DNA of 64,000 bases from Pleomorphomonas sp. JP5 (GTDB lineage: Bacteria; Pseudomonadota; Alphaproteobacteria; Rhizobiales; Pleomorphomonadaceae), in NCBI RefSeq assembly GCF_023721815.1, contig NZ_JAMDLI010000008.1:519944-583943 (forward strand), read 5' to 3'. Made by a program: the position numbers and the translations under genes. Shown here in pieces: positions 48,102-59,189 of this stretch; the stretch's first letter is position 1; the number at the start of each line of letters is the position of its first letter. The notes under the pieces were generated by a model, which worked only from the letters and a program-made list of their open reading frames with translations, searched no databases and had not been told where the DNA came from.

Positions 48102-49219
48102 GGGGCGACGTCCTTGGCTGGATTGGCGGCCTCGCCGTTCGCGGCGTCGGATGGGCTGCCCTGATCGAGACTGTAGAAGGAGCTTTCTCGATACTTGGAA
48201 AAGGCGAAGCGAACCAGCACGGCCACCGAGGCGGCGGCCGGCACCGCAATCAGCAACCCCACGAAGCCGAACAGCGTGCCAAAGGCAAACAGGGCGAACA
48301 TCAGCCAGACCGGATGCAGCCCGACCGACGAGCCGATCAGCTTGGGCTGGAGAATGTTGCCCTCGATGAACTGGCCGATTCCGAAGATGCCGGCAATGAC
48401 GGCGATCCACGTCCAGTCGGGCCAGAACTGATAGAGAGCAACGCCGATGGCGAGACCGCCGCCGACGATCGAACCCAAATAGGGAATGAAGCTGATGAGG
48501 CCGGCCACAAGGCCGATCAGCAGGCCAAAGGACAGACCGGCCAGAGACAGAGAAACGGCATAGAAGAGGCCAAGCAGAGCCGATACCGACACCTGTCCCC
48601 TCACAAAACCGGCCACACCGGCGTTCATCTCCCGCGCCAGGGCCCGGATGGTATCGCGGTGATGGCGCGGCAAGTTATCATCGACGGTCGCCACCATTCG
48701 ATCCCAGTCGAGCAGCATGTAAAAGGCGACGACCGGCGTGACGACGAGGAGCGAGACGACGGAGATCAACGTCTGACCGCCATTCCAGACCGACGACAGC
48801 AGCGTCGTCATGATGGAGGAACCGTTGCTGAACAGCGCGCCGAGCGAGCCGCGGATGTCGGTCGCCGAAATGCGCAAGGCCCTGAACAGGCGCGTGCCCG
48901 CCTCGTGACTCAGCCAGCGCTGCGCGGCGTCGAGATAGGCCGGCATGTTGGCGATCAAGCCCTGAAGCTGGCTCCCCAACACCGGCACGATGATCATCAG
49001 AGCCAAAAGCGCCAGCAGCACGAAAAGGACGAGGATCAGCGCTGTGGCCAGCGTTCGCGACAGGCCAAGCCGCTCCAGACGGTCAGCGACCGGGTCGAGC
49101 AGATAGGCCAATGCCATGCCGGCGACGAAGGGCAGCAGGATGGAGGAGAAGACATAGAGCAGCAAGCCGAAGACCAGCGCCGCTCCCGTCCAGAAGAATA
49201 TCGTGTTCCCAAGCTTCAC
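48098..49219 (-). CDS. AI-2E family transporter (PerM-like)
   Basis: A 373-residue membrane protein with about eight helices in the PerM/TqsA layout: two at the start ([20 protein letters not shown]), a central soluble segment (residues about 90-160) and the conserved [15 protein letters not shown]. The substrate is uncertain; the family name reflects an autoinducer link in E. coli. The GTG start overlaps the preceding CDP-alcohol transferase stop by four bases, and its own stop overlaps hdaA. Confidence 0.9.
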   Translation of the reverse strand: MKLGNTIFFWTGAALVFGLLLYVFSSILLPFVAGMALAYLLDPVADRLERLGLSRTLATALILVLFVLLALLALMIIVPVLGSQLQGLIANMPAYLDAAQRWLSHEAGTRLFRALRISATDIRGSLGALFSNGSSIMTTLLSSVWNGGQTLISVVSLLVVTPVVAFYMLLDWDRMVATVDDNLPRHHRDTIRALAREMNAGVAGFVRGQVSVSALLGLFYAVSLSLAGLSFGLLIGLVAGLISFIPYLGSIVGGGLAIGVALYQFWPDWTWIAVIAGIFGIGQFIEGNILQPKLIGSSVGLHPVWLMFALFAFGTLFGFVGLLIAVPAAASVAVLVRFAFSKYRESSFYSLDQGSPSDAANGEAANPAKDVAP

Positions 49220-49761
49220 GCGCCGCCCTCACCTTGCATGAATGCAAGCCAGCCCCTGACGTAGGCGGCGGCAGAGACGAGGGTCAAGGCCGCGACCATC
49301 CAGCCCATGATATCCACAAGCCACTCCAACCGCCATGCCAGGCCGAGGCCGCCGAGCAACAGGATGACATAGAGAATCTGCGCCGCCGTGTTGGCCTTGG
49401 AAATGAGGAGCGGCACGATCGGTACTGGCTTCGACGCCAGCCAGGACAGGATGACGCCGCCGACGATCAGCACGTCACGACTCACGACCAGCACCGTCAG
49501 CCACATGGGCGCATGGCCGATCGCCGCCAGTACCACGAAAATGGAGACGAGCAGAGCCTTGTCGGCGACGGGATCGAGCAGACGACCAAGTTCGCTCGCC
49601 TGGCCGGGGACGTGGCGGGCAATTGCTCCATCGACGCCATCGGAAATGCCCGCAGCCACGAACATGGCGAAAGCCCAACCGAAATCCCCGTCGAGCAGCA
49701 GCAGGATCACGACGGGAACGGCAATGAGACGAGCCAGCGTAATGAGATTGGGTATGGTCAA
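49216..49761 (-). CDS. CDP-alcohol phosphatidyltransferase (PgsA-like)
   Basis: A 181-residue membrane enzyme of phospholipid synthesis. The CDP-alcohol motif is [20 protein letters not shown] followed by LLDPVADK, matching D-G-x2-A-R-x8-G-x3-D-x3-D. Five to six hydrophobic helices surround it. It likely makes phosphatidylglycerophosphate, but the alcohol cannot be told. The stop overlaps the downstream permease start. It is divergent from purM; the 228-base gap shows no clear operator. Confidence 0.9.
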   Translation of the reverse strand: MTIPNLITLARLIAVPVVILLLLDGDFGWAFAMFVAAGISDGVDGAIARHVPGQASELGRLLDPVADKALLVSIFVVLAAIGHAPMWLTVLVVSRDVLIVGGVILSWLASKPVPIVPLLISKANTAAQILYVILLLGGLGLAWRLEWLVDIMGWMVAALTLVSAAAYVRGWLAFMQGEGGA

Positions 49762-49989
49762 GAGCGTTCCCGGCGAAAGGTCGCGTTCGTTTCAGTCCCA
49801 AACCGGCCGTGCCGAACCGGTGGAGGCTTTGGTCATTTGATCATCGTCGTCAGTCTTTCCAAGACCGACCTCCGGCCAAGCCTGCGATTTTCGCGTCACT
49901 CGAGGCAGGAAAGGCTCAGTTTGGACTTGTTATTTGCCGTCGTTTCGGCTTCTTGCCGAATATCCAAACCAGCGGAGGCTCGAGACTCC

Positions 49990-51054
49990 ATGAACGGCAA
50001 GAACGGGCTCACCTATCGCGACGCCGGTGTCGACATCGACGCCGGAAATGCCCTCGTCGACCGCATCAAGCCACTGGTCAAGGCAACCCGGCGGATCGGC
50101 GCCGATGCCGACATCGGCGGCTTCGGCGGCCTGTTCGATCTCGCGGCCTGCAAGTTCCGCGATCCGGTTCTGGTGGCGGCCAACGACGGCGTCGGCACCA
50201 AGCTCGCCGTGGCCATCGAGGCGGGCATCCACGGCTTCGTCGGCATCGATCTGGTGGCCATGAGCGTCAACGATCTGGTGGTCCAGGGCGCCGAGCCGTT
50301 GTTCTTCCTAGATTACTTTGCAACTGGCCGCCTTTCCGTCGATACCGCCACCGAAGTGGTGGCCGGCATTGCCGAGGGCTGCAAGATGGCGGGCTGCGCC
50401 TTGATCGGCGGCGAAACGGCGGAAATGCCGGGCATGTACAAGGACGGCGACTACGACCTCGCCGGCTTTGCCGTCGGCGCCGTCGAGCGCGGCAGCATTC
50501 TACCCCGCGACACAGTACGCGCCGGGGACGTCATTCTGGGCATAGGCTCGTCGGGCGTTCATTCCAACGGCTTCTCGTTGGTCCGCAAGATCGTCGAGCG
50601 GTCTGGACTTTCCTATGCCGACCCATCGCCGTTCTCGGACGGCGAAACCCTGGGTTCGGCGCTGACGGTGCCGACCCGCATCTATGTGAAGTCAGTACTT
50701 GCCGCCCAGAAGGAAACGGGCGCCATCAAGGCTCTCGCGCACATCACGGGCGGTGGTTTCGTGGACAATATTCCGCGCGTACTGCCGCCCGGCCTGTCGG
50801 CCCGCATCGATCTCTCGGCGGTCGAAATGCCGAAGGTGTTCGGCTGGCTGGCAAGGGTCGGCGGCCTCGATCAGGCAGAACTGGTGCGCACCTTCAACTG
50901 CGGCATCGGCATGATCGCCGTCGTCGCGCCCGAAGATGCCGGCCGGGTGACGGCCGCTCTTTCGGCAGCCGGCGAGACCGTGATCCATTTCGGCGAGATG
51001 ATCGCCGACCCCGAGGGCCCCCGCACTCTGTTCGAGGGTGCGCTGGAACTTTGA
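49990..51054 (+). CDS. purM: Phosphoribosylformylglycinamidine cyclo-ligase
   Basis: A 354-residue AIR synthetase of purine biosynthesis. [46 protein letters not shown] and [11 protein letters not shown] are diagnostic. The ATG at 49990 is set by family start; upstream open frame is longer but non-coding in look. purN follows 21 bases later. Confidence 0.97.
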   Translation: MNGKNGLTYRDAGVDIDAGNALVDRIKPLVKATRRIGADADIGGFGGLFDLAACKFRDPVLVAANDGVGTKLAVAIEAGIHGFVGIDLVAMSVNDLVVQGAEPLFFLDYFATGRLSVDTATEVVAGIAEGCKMAGCALIGGETAEMPGMYKDGDYDLAGFAVGAVERGSILPRDTVRAGDVILGIGSSGVHSNGFSLVRKIVERSGLSYADPSPFSDGETLGSALTVPTRIYVKSVLAAQKETGAIKALAHITGGGFVDNIPRVLPPGLSARIDLSAVEMPKVFGWLARVGGLDQAELVRTFNCGIGMIAVVAPEDAGRVTAALSAAGETVIHFGEMIADPEGPRTLFEGALEL

Positions 51055-51075
51055 AGGGCGAGTAGGGATTGCGTG

Positions 51076-51726
51076 ATGGACAAGCTCAAGGTTGGCATTC
51101 TGATTTCAGGGCGCGGATCCAACATGGCGGCGTTGGTGGAGGCGGCCGGCGATCCGGCCTTCCCCGCCGAAATCCGTTGCGTTCTCTCCAACCGTCCCGA
51201 TGCCAAAGGGCTTGAGTTTGCACGGGAACGAGGGATCCCGGCCATATTGGTCGACCACAAGGCGCATGCCACCAAGGCCGAGTTCGAGGCGGCCGTGACG
51301 GAAGCGCTGCTTGCCCACGAGGTGGACTTCGTCTGCCTCGCCGGCTTCATGCGCATCGTTTCGCCCGCGTTCATCGAGCGCTGGCACAACCGCCTGATCA
51401 ATATCCACCCATCGCTCCTCCCCTCCTACAAGGGGCTCCACACCCACGAGCGGGCGCTGGCCGATGGCGTCAAGCTGACCGGCTGCACGGTGCATTTCGT
51501 CAGGGCTGAAATGGATGTCGGGCCGATCGTCGCACAAGCAGCCGTGCCGGTGATCTCCGGCGACACGCCCGACAGTCTGGCCGCTCGTCTGCTGACGGCA
51601 GAGCATCGCCTCTATCCGCTTGCTTTGCGCCTGATCGCCGAGGGCAAGGCGAAGGTCAACGGCGAGACCGTGGACATAGCGCCGGACGCCGTCGATGAGA
51701 CGGCACGCTTTTTCTCCGCGAGATAA
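51076..51726 (+). CDS. purN: Phosphoribosylglycinamide formyltransferase
   Basis: A 216-residue GAR transformylase. KVGILISGRGSNMAALVEA, the catalytic NIHPSLLPSYKGLHTHE (Asn, His) and DVGPIVAQAAVPV are present. The ATG at 51076 is preferred to the overlapping GTG at 51073, with AGGG upstream. It converges on the SRAP gene with only three bases between stops. Confidence 0.97.
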   Translation: MDKLKVGILISGRGSNMAALVEAAGDPAFPAEIRCVLSNRPDAKGLEFARERGIPAILVDHKAHATKAEFEAAVTEALLAHEVDFVCLAGFMRIVSPAFIERWHNRLINIHPSLLPSYKGLHTHERALADGVKLTGCTVHFVRAEMDVGPIVAQAAVPVISGDTPDSLAARLLTAEHRLYPLALRLIAEGKAKVNGETVDIAPDAVDETARFFSAR

Positions 51727-51729
51727 TCG

Positions 51730-52506
51730 TCAGAACAAGCTGCCTTGCGCCGGCGGTTCGTCCTCGGGATCGGTGGTCGGCTTTGCCTGGGTCGGCTTTA
51801 CATCGACTGTCAGCGGCTCGGCGAGCGGCGCGATCAGAGCTTCGTCGTCATTGCCCACGCTATTGGCCCGCTCGCTGACCGGGATCGCCTCCAGAAGGTC
51901 GTCGGCGGCCGGCCTCATCAGGTGGGCGACATCCCGAGGGCGACGATTGCCGCAGTCGAGCCACTCATCCCAATCCCTGGGGTCCAGGATGACCGGCATG
52001 CGATCGTGCAGCATGGCCATCAATCCGTTGGCCGACGTGGTGAGAATGGCGCCGGTGTCGATCTCGCTTCCCCCCGACCCCAGCCAGGTCTCTGTGATGC
52101 CGGCAAAAGCCATCGTCGAGCCGTCACGTGGGCGGATGTAGTAGGGCATCTTGGCCGCCCCCATCCGCCTCCACTCGTAGAATCCGGAGGCAGGAACCAG
52201 GCAACGGCGATGGCGCATCGCCGTGCGAAACGACGGTTTGTCGGCGGCTGTCTCGGAGCGGGCGTTGAACAGGAGCGACTGGGTCTTGGCCTCTTTCGTC
52301 CATGCGGGAATGAGACCCCACCGGACCAGACGCGCATGTCTGATTCCATCCAGGCCGGCATCAATGATGGCGATCGGCTGAGTCGGCGCAATATTGTAGC
52401 GGTTGCTCATGTCGAGAACGCGCTCGTCGTACCCGATGGGGAGACTGTAGCCGAACAGGTTCTGCATCGCCCTCAACGACTCGATGAGCACAAATCGGCC
52501 GCACAT
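51730..52506 (-). CDS. SRAP-family peptidase (YedK/HMCES-like)
   Basis: A 258-residue protein that covalently shields abasic sites in single-stranded DNA via its N-terminal Cys. It begins MCGRFVLIES with Cys2, then NIAPTQPIAII, GLIPAWTKE and NARSETAADKPSFR, and the conserved ASGFYEWRR and FAGITETW. Start is certain because Cys2 must be exposed by Met removal. No LexA box was found in front of it. Confidence 0.94.
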   Translation of the reverse strand: MCGRFVLIESLRAMQNLFGYSLPIGYDERVLDMSNRYNIAPTQPIAIIDAGLDGIRHARLVRWGLIPAWTKEAKTQSLLFNARSETAADKPSFRTAMRHRRCLVPASGFYEWRRMGAAKMPYYIRPRDGSTMAFAGITETWLGSGGSEIDTGAILTTSANGLMAMLHDRMPVILDPRDWDEWLDCGNRRPRDVAHLMRPAADDLLEAIPVSERANSVGNDDEALIAPLAEPLTVDVKPTQAKPTTDPEDEPPAQGSLF

Positions 52507-52647
52507 GCACTGACTCCAGAAACCAAGAAATTGCCGAAGAGAACTTTATCGGCTGTGGTGCGCTCGAAACAGACGCAGGCGTAAGGTATTTGGCAACCTT
52601 GACCGCTGTATGTTTCTGAAAGTGAAACTCTCTGCTTGGGGGAAAAA

Positions 52648-53614
<967 letters not shown>

Positions 53615-53681
53615 CACATTCTTGCTCCGCCCAAGCAGACGGTCCACAATGTCGGGCGGTTCGGCATGACAGGGGGCGTTT

Positions 53682-54086
53682 TTGCTGAAGATTCTGGCTG
53701 TGTTCGTGACGCTTTCCTCGGCAACGCCGCTTTTTGCCGCGAACGCTGTCCCGCCCCCACCCTATCAGGCCGACCTGCTTCGGCTGTCCGAGGTGCTCGG
53801 CGCGGCTGCGTATCTCGACGGCCTGTGCGGCGGACCGGGCGCCGCTGACTGGCGCTCGAAAATGGCCGCTCTGCTTGATGCCCAGGGTCTCGAAGGACCG
53901 ACGCGGCGCCCTTATGTCGAAGCCTTCAACAGAGGGCAAAGAACCTTCGCCGTAGCCCATCGAGCCTGCACCTCCTCGGCCCGCAGCGTACTTCAGCGCT
54001 ACTTTGCGGAGGGCGCACAGCTCTCCGACCGACTCGATCAGCGCTTCGGTCGCGCCAGCGATTCGACGACGCCCCCAATCCCCTGA
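53682..54086 (+). CDS. TIGR02301-family exported protein
   Basis: A 134-residue protein of the alphaproteobacterial TIGR02301 family, function unknown. Signal peptide ILAVFVTLSSATPLFAANA, then PPYQADLLRLSEVLGAAAYL, family Cys in LCGG and RACTSS, and a helical C-terminus. The start is a TTG at 53682. Confidence 0.85.
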   Translation: MLKILAVFVTLSSATPLFAANAVPPPPYQADLLRLSEVLGAAAYLDGLCGGPGAADWRSKMAALLDAQGLEGPTRRPYVEAFNRGQRTFAVAHRACTSSARSVLQRYFAEGAQLSDRLDQRFGRASDSTTPPIP

Positions 54087-54089
54087 TGG

Positions 54090-54137
54090 TTAGCGATCAG
54101 TTAACCGCAGTTCTTCAAAGTCGTTAACGCTTTTTAA
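54090..54137 (+). promoter_or_regulatory. CtrA-like boxes upstream of the 54.2 kb gene
   Basis: TTAG-CGATCAG-TTAACC at 54090-54106 is one mismatch from the CtrA consensus with the CC extension. A second TTAA pair (54124-54127 and 54134-54137, six-base spacer) follows. They lie 100-150 bases before the next ATG. Confidence 0.45.
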
Positions 54138-54240
54138 CGGTTGGCGTTGCGTCCTGAACGAAGGATGGTACTGTGCCCCCGTCGAGGATGCGGATCGGCA
54201 AGCGACCTTCGTGTCGTGAGCTGCTCCCGAAAAGGTGCGG

Positions 54241-54519
54241 ATGGGGCTGATGTCGGATATGCGGGACGAGCTGCTTGAGCCGGTTGAGGCCACGGTAAGC
54301 GACAACTTCAAACATCGCGCCATGAGCCATATGGAGCGCGCCTTCGACGATGCCGACGACGACGGCATTCCCGTCGACGCCGTAGCCCATGCGGCCCTGT
54401 TCGCTGCCCTGACGACGCTCGTCGAGTGCTTCGGCGAAGAGAGCGTTGCACGGCTCGTCTCCGAACTTCCGGAGAAGATCTCCTCGGGCGGCTACACGTT
54501 GTTGCGTACCCTTCAGTAA
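54241..54519 (+). CDS. Small conserved hypothetical protein
   Basis: About 92 residues, mostly helical and acidic: a start MGLMSDMRDELLEPVEATV, a middle ERAFDDADDDGIPVDAV, a helix AALFAALTTLVECFGEESV. No signal peptide. GGTGCGG/AAAAGG precedes the ATGs at 54241 and 54250. I know no function; CtrA-like boxes upstream suggest cell-cycle linkage. Confidence 0.65.
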   Translation: MGLMSDMRDELLEPVEATVSDNFKHRAMSHMERAFDDADDDGIPVDAVAHAALFAALTTLVECFGEESVARLVSELPEKISSGGYTLLRTLQ

Positions 54520-54555
54520 GACGGGACGGGCCGCCGCGCGAGGTCGGGGGAAGAC

Positions 54556-55239
54556 ATGCGAGTTTCCATCGGAGCGCCTTTGTTCGCCGCGGCGATCGCG
54601 GCGGGCTTACTGTTGCATGCCGTGCCGATGGCATTTGCTTTCGGGCTTCAATCGCCCCCTGAGACGGACCGGACGACGGGTGGCGGCGGCTTTGGCTTCA
54701 GCATCCCGGGTGGCGACGAACTGAACGCACTGCCGGGGTCGGGCGCCGTACCGCCGACAGAAGGCTCGGCCAGATCCGTTCCGCAGGTTCATTACGATCT
54801 TTCGACGCTCCCTCCCGCCGTCGCGGCCATGCGCGAAAGAATCATCGCCGCAGCACGTTCCGGTGATGAAGCGCGGATGCGGGCCGTCATCGGCCTTTCC
54901 ACCCCGCCGCCGGTGTTTTCGCCGACCGGAGACGGAGATCCGATCGACATCCTGAAGGCAGCGTCCGGCGACACCGCCGGTCTTGAAGTCCTGGCCATCC
55001 TGCTTGACGTGCTCGACGCCGGCTGGGTGGTGAAGGGCGACGGCGCACAAGCCCGCTACATCTGGCCTTATTTTGCCGAGCTGCCCCCGAGCAGCCTCGA
55101 CCGGCGGCAGCTTGTCGAGGTCTATCGCGTGCTGACCGCCGGTGACTTCGAGGAGATGCGGGCCGTCGGCTCCTACGAGTTCTACCGCCTCGAGATAGCT
55201 TCCGACGGGCGCTGGCTGATGTTCATGGCCGGCGAATGA
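54556..55239 (+). CDS. Exported hypothetical protein
   Basis: A 227-residue protein with a signal peptide (PLFAAAIAAGLLLHAVPMAFA), a Gly/Pro-rich linker (about 35-75) and an alpha/beta domain (ALAVMRERI-like start, then YIWPYFAELPPSS and a C-terminal RWLMFMAG). No motif recognised; likely periplasmic. Its end overlaps the end of the opposite-strand FAD oxidase by 17 bases. Confidence 0.75.
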   Translation: MRVSIGAPLFAAAIAAGLLLHAVPMAFAFGLQSPPETDRTTGGGGFGFSIPGGDELNALPGSGAVPPTEGSARSVPQVHYDLSTLPPAVAAMRERIIAAARSGDEARMRAVIGLSTPPPVFSPTGDGDPIDILKAASGDTAGLEVLAILLDVLDAGWVVKGDGAQARYIWPYFAELPPSSLDRRQLVEVYRVLTAGDFEEMRAVGSYEFYRLEIASDGRWLMFMAGE

Positions 55240-56650
55240 CCCTGCCGGGGTTGAGGATGCCCAGGGGGTCGAGAGCATCCTTGAGGCGAGCCATCAGTTC
55301 CAGATCGAGCGGCGGCTTAACCTCGGCCAGGAGGTCGACCTTGAGTCGGCCGACGCCATGCTCGGCGGCCACCGAGCCGTCGTATTTGCGAACGACGTCG
55401 TGCACGACCGCGTTCATCTCGTTCCAGCGCGAGAGGAAGCCCTGACGGTCGCCCCCTTCCGGTTGGCTGACGTTGAAGTGGATGTTGCCGTCGCCCATAT
55501 GGCCAAAAGGTACCGGGCGGCAGCCGGGAAAAGCCACCTCAACGGCGGTCATTGCCTCGTCGAGAAAGGCCGGCAGGTCACCGATCGGCACGGAGACGTC
55601 GTGCTTGATGGAGCCCCCCTCACGTTTCTGGACCTCGCTCATGCCATGGCGAAGGCGCCAGAAATCCTCGGCTTGCGACAATGACTGCGCAAGGGTCGAC
55701 TCAAGCACTTCCCCAGCCTCCATCGCACCGGTCAGGACATCGAGAACAACCGTCTCGGCTTCGGTATCGGAAAGGCTGGAGCTGACCTCGATCAGAACAT
55801 ACCAGGGTGCGGCGGAGGTCGGCAGCCGGGCACCGGGCAGATGGCGCAGGGCAAACTCCATGGCGAGTCCCGACATCAACTCGAAGCCGGTAAGGCCAAA
55901 GCCAGCCGCCCCCTGAGCACGAGAGAACAAGTCGAGCGCCGCCTTGGGGGAGGCAACCGACGCAAAGGCAACGGCTCGCCCGCGCGGAGGATGATGAAGC
56001 TTGAGCGCGGCGGCCGTAATGACACCCAGCGTGCCCTCGGAACCGATAAACAATTGTTTCAGATCATAACCGGCATTGTCCTTGCCGAGCCGTCGGAGAC
56101 CGTTCCAGATGCGCCCGTCGGCGAGTACAACCTCGAGGCCGAGCACGAGGTTCCTCGCGTTGCCATAAGCGAGCACGGCAGTTCCGCCCGCATTCGTGGA
56201 AACGTTTCCTCCGATCTGGCACGAGCCAAGAGAGGCAAGCGTCAACGGAAAGACACGCCCCGCCGCCGCCGCCGCGGCATGCGCCGAGGCGAGCGGCATG
56301 CCGGCCTCGATGACCATGCTGTTGCCAAGCGGATCGATCGAGCGGACCTTGTCAAGTCGTTCCAAAGAAACGACGATTTCCTGTCGCCCGGGAACGGGAA
56401 TCTGTCCCGCGACGAGACCGGTGTTGCCACCTTGCGGTATGATCGCCGTCTTCGTCTCATGAGCGAGGCGCAGGATGGCGGCCACCTCCCTCGTATCGGC
56501 GGGCCTCAGGACCAGTGGAGTCTCGCCTCGGAAGAGGTCGCGCCACTCGACGAGATAGCGTGCCTTTTCGGCGTCTTCCACTAGGGCTTGACCCGGCCCG
56601 ACGAGGGCGGAGAAACGGGAAACGAGATCGGACGTCGACGGGTTTTTCAT
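55223..56650 (-). CDS. FAD-linked oxidase, D-2-hydroxyacid dehydrogenase type
   Basis: A 475-residue VAO-fold flavoprotein (GlcD/D2HGDH group). FAD-binding: IIPQGGNTGLVAGQ, LGSCQIGGNVSTNAGG, and a C-terminal metal-binding GHMGDGNIHFNVS with EHGVG. It oxidises a D-2-hydroxyacid such as D-lactate or D-2-hydroxyglutarate. The ATG at 56650 is preferred; 26 upstream codons lack similarity. It is divergent from fabI. Confidence 0.93.
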   Translation of the reverse strand: MKNPSTSDLVSRFSALVGPGQALVEDAEKARYLVEWRDLFRGETPLVLRPADTREVAAILRLAHETKTAIIPQGGNTGLVAGQIPVPGRQEIVVSLERLDKVRSIDPLGNSMVIEAGMPLASAHAAAAAAGRVFPLTLASLGSCQIGGNVSTNAGGTAVLAYGNARNLVLGLEVVLADGRIWNGLRRLGKDNAGYDLKQLFIGSEGTLGVITAAALKLHHPPRGRAVAFASVASPKAALDLFSRAQGAAGFGLTGFELMSGLAMEFALRHLPGARLPTSAAPWYVLIEVSSSLSDTEAETVVLDVLTGAMEAGEVLESTLAQSLSQAEDFWRLRHGMSEVQKREGGSIKHDVSVPIGDLPAFLDEAMTAVEVAFPGCRPVPFGHMGDGNIHFNVSQPEGGDRQGFLSRWNEMNAVVHDVVRKYDGSVAAEHGVGRLKVDLLAEVKPPLDLELMARLKDALDPLGILNPGRVIRRP

Positions 56651-56801
56651 GCGGCGGAACCTACAGCCGCGAACGCTTGTCGTCGAGGGTCGGCGCCAGT
56701 CACGAAGCCTGTACCGGTGGGCCTCCACCGCGACTTGCTATTGTCATAATCCTTGTGTCATACGAGCACGACATCCGGATTTGATTAGGCGGGGTTACAA
56801 A

Positions 56802-57620
56802 ATGGCAGGTGCTGTGGGTCTGATGGCGGGCAAACGTGGCCTGATCATGGGATTGGCCAACAACCGTTCCATCGCCTGGGGAATTGCCAAGTCGCTTCAC
56901 GCCGCCGGTGCGGAGATCGCGTTGACCTATCAGGGCGATGCGCTGAGAAAGCGCGTCGAACCTCTGGCCGCCGAGCTCGGCGCCATGGTGGTCGGTAACT
57001 GCGACGTGGCGGACGCGGAAACCATCGACGCCGTCTTCGCGACGCTCGCCGAGAAGTGGGGCAAGATCGATTTCCTGGTGCATGCCATCGGCTTCTCCGA
57101 CAAGGACGAGCTGACCGGTCGCTATGTCGACACCAGCGAAGCCAATTTTCAGAAGACCATGCTGATTTCGGTCTACTCTTTCACGGCCGTCGCCCGGCGC
57201 GCCGAGAAGCTGATGTCCGACGGTGGTTCGATGCTGACGTTGACCTACTACGGCGCCGAGAAGGTCATGCCCAACTATAACGTGATGGGTGTCGCCAAGG
57301 CTGCGCTCGAAGCGTCGGTGAAGTATCTCGCCGTCGACCTTGGTCCGCAGAACATCCGCGTCAATGCCGTTTCGGCCGGACCGATCAAGACGCTGGCTGC
57401 CTCCGGCATCGGCGACTTCCGCTACATTCTGAAGTGGAACGAGTACAACGCACCGCTGCGTCGCACCGTGACCATCGAGGAAGTGGGCGACAGCTCGCTC
57501 TATCTTCTCTCCGATCTGGGACGCGCCGTCACCGGCGAGGTTCTGCATGTCGACAGCGGCTACCACACCGTCGGCATGAAGGCGGTGGACGCGCCAGACA
57601 TTTCCGTCGTCAAGGACTGA
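56802..57620 (+). CDS. fabI: Enoyl-[acyl-carrier-protein] reductase (NADH)
   Basis: A 272-residue SDR-fold enzyme completing each fatty-acid elongation cycle, target of triclosan. MGLANNRSIAWGIAKSL, TLTYYGAEKVMPNYNVMGVA and catalytic Tyr159/Lys166 (Y-x6-K) are seen. The ATG at 56802 fits family start. A strong terminator follows. Confidence 0.96.
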   Translation: MAGAVGLMAGKRGLIMGLANNRSIAWGIAKSLHAAGAEIALTYQGDALRKRVEPLAAELGAMVVGNCDVADAETIDAVFATLAEKWGKIDFLVHAIGFSDKDELTGRYVDTSEANFQKTMLISVYSFTAVARRAEKLMSDGGSMLTLTYYGAEKVMPNYNVMGVAKAALEASVKYLAVDLGPQNIRVNAVSAGPIKTLAASGIGDFRYILKWNEYNAPLRRTVTIEEVGDSSLYLLSDLGRAVTGEVLHVDSGYHTVGMKAVDAPDISVVKD

Positions 57621-57643
57621 CGACCATCGACCTATGTTGCAGA

Positions 57644-57668
57644 GGCCGGGCCGAAAGCCCGGCCTTTT
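57644..57668 (+). terminator. Intrinsic terminator after fabI
   Basis: A perfect eight-pair stem (GGCCGGGC 57644-57651, GCCCGGCC 57657-57664), loop CGAAA and TTTT. Confidence 0.85.
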
Positions 57669-57865
57669 GGCATTTGAGCGAGGTTATCTTGACAACACTG
57701 GGCGTCACGCCTAGATGACCGGCCATGGGTGAGGGACCCCAGCCGCCCGCCGGCGCAAGCCTTGGTGAAGTTCCCGTCGATCGCTTCCGTTTTCTGGCAT
57801 CGAGACCTCTTGGCAATGCGGGCACCCTGCTTACGGTCATGTCCGATGCCATCTGGAGAACGGTC

Positions 57866-58303
57866 ATGTCGTCCCGACTGCCATCACTTGACGAGCTGAA
57901 GGCTCAGGCTCGTCGTCTCAGAAACTCGCTCGCCGAGGCCGGCAGCGACGTCAGCCACTCGAAGTCCCTTGAGCTGATCGCCAAACAGTACGGCTTTGCC
58001 GACTGGAACACGCTCTATGCAAAGGCCGGCAACGAGCCGCCAGCGCGTTCGTGGAATCCCGGCGACCGCGTCAAGGGGACCTATCTCGGCAAGGCTTTCG
58101 AAGGTACCGTTCTGGCACTCAAGGCTGCCACCTCTGTACCGGGCTACTACACCATCACTGTCGATTTCGACGAGCCGGTGGATGTGGTCGATTTCGACAG
58201 CTTCTCGGCGTTCCGCAAACGTGTGACCGCCACCATCGACGAGGAGGGCGTCAGCCCTTCGAAAACGTCGAACGGCCGTCCGCACATGGTGCTGTCGGCC
58301 TGA
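57866..58303 (+). CDS. Glyoxalase-superfamily-labelled small protein
   Basis: A 145-residue protein of a group usually labelled glyoxalase superfamily. The N-terminal helical half (LPSLDELKAQARRLRNSLA, HSKSLELIAKQYGFADWNTL) looks like a DNA- or protein-binding helical domain, while the C-terminal beta half (PGDRVKGTYLGKAFEGTVLA) is SH3/Tudor-like. I see no metal-binding set of a real glyoxalase. GGAGAACG precedes the ATG at 57866. Confidence 0.75.
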   Translation: MSSRLPSLDELKAQARRLRNSLAEAGSDVSHSKSLELIAKQYGFADWNTLYAKAGNEPPARSWNPGDRVKGTYLGKAFEGTVLALKAATSVPGYYTITVDFDEPVDVVDFDSFSAFRKRVTATIDEEGVSPSKTSNGRPHMVLSA

Positions 58304-58390
58304 CGCTTCGCGTCTCCTGGAGTCCGTCCGGCTTGCCTGGGCGGTCTCCAGTCTCCTTACGGATAGCTTGCGCCGCCTTGCTTTACCCGC

Positions 58391-59179
58391 TCAGGCGAGC
58401 AGCGCCTTTGTCGCGGCTGCGACGTCGTCCTGGCGCATCAGGCTCTCGCCGATCAGGAAGGTGTGAGCACCGACGCGCGCGAGGCGCGCGAGATCGGCGG
58501 GCACGAACAAACCGGATTCGGCGACCAGAATGCGGTCGGACGGCACGCTCCTGGCCAGTTCTTCCGTGGTTTCGAGCCGCGTTTCAAATGTGCGCAGGTT
58601 TCGATTGTTGACGCCGAGCAGCGGCGACTTCAACCTCAGCGCCCTCTCGAGTTCGGCCGCGTCGTGGACTTCGAGAAGCACATCCATCCCGAGTTCGAAG
58701 GCAGTATCCTCCAGAACCTTCGCGGTGTCGTCATCGACGGCGGCCAGAATGATCAGGATGCAGTCCGCGCCCCAAGCGCGCGCCTCGTACACCTGATAGG
58801 GCGAAAACAGAAAATCTTTCCGAAGCGCCGGCAACGCCACCGCCGCGCGCGCGGCTTTCAGGTAGCCCGGATGCCCCTGGAACGAAGGTCCGTCCGTCAG
58901 CACGGAGAGGCAGGCCGCCCCGCCTTCTTCGTAGGCACGGGCCAATGCTGGCGGATTGAAGTCCGCGCGGATCAGCCCCTTGGAGGGACTGGCCTTCTTG
59001 ATCTCGGCGATCAGCGCATGCCGTCCCTCGGCATGCTTCCTTTGGATGGCGGCGCAAAAGCCACGTGGCGAAGGCTGATCGGCGGCCACTGCCTTGATCT
59101 CGGCGAGCGGAATGGCTGCTTCGGCGGCAGCAATCTCTTGCCGCTTGTAGGCCTCGATGCGGGCAAGGATGTCGGCCAC
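58391..59179 (-). CDS. trpC: Indole-3-glycerol phosphate synthase
   Basis: A 262-residue TIM-barrel enzyme of tryptophan synthesis. [43 protein letters not shown] and VAESGLFVP are diagnostic. It follows trpD by ten bases on the same strand. Confidence 0.97.
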   Translation of the reverse strand: MADILARIEAYKRQEIAAAEAAIPLAEIKAVAADQPSPRGFCAAIQRKHAEGRHALIAEIKKASPSKGLIRADFNPPALARAYEEGGAACLSVLTDGPSFQGHPGYLKAARAAVALPALRKDFLFSPYQVYEARAWGADCILIILAAVDDDTAKVLEDTAFELGMDVLLEVHDAAELERALRLKSPLLGVNNRNLRTFETRLETTEELARSVPSDRILVAESGLFVPADLARLARVGAHTFLIGESLMRQDDVAAATKALLA

Positions 59180-59189
59180 GAAACTTCCC

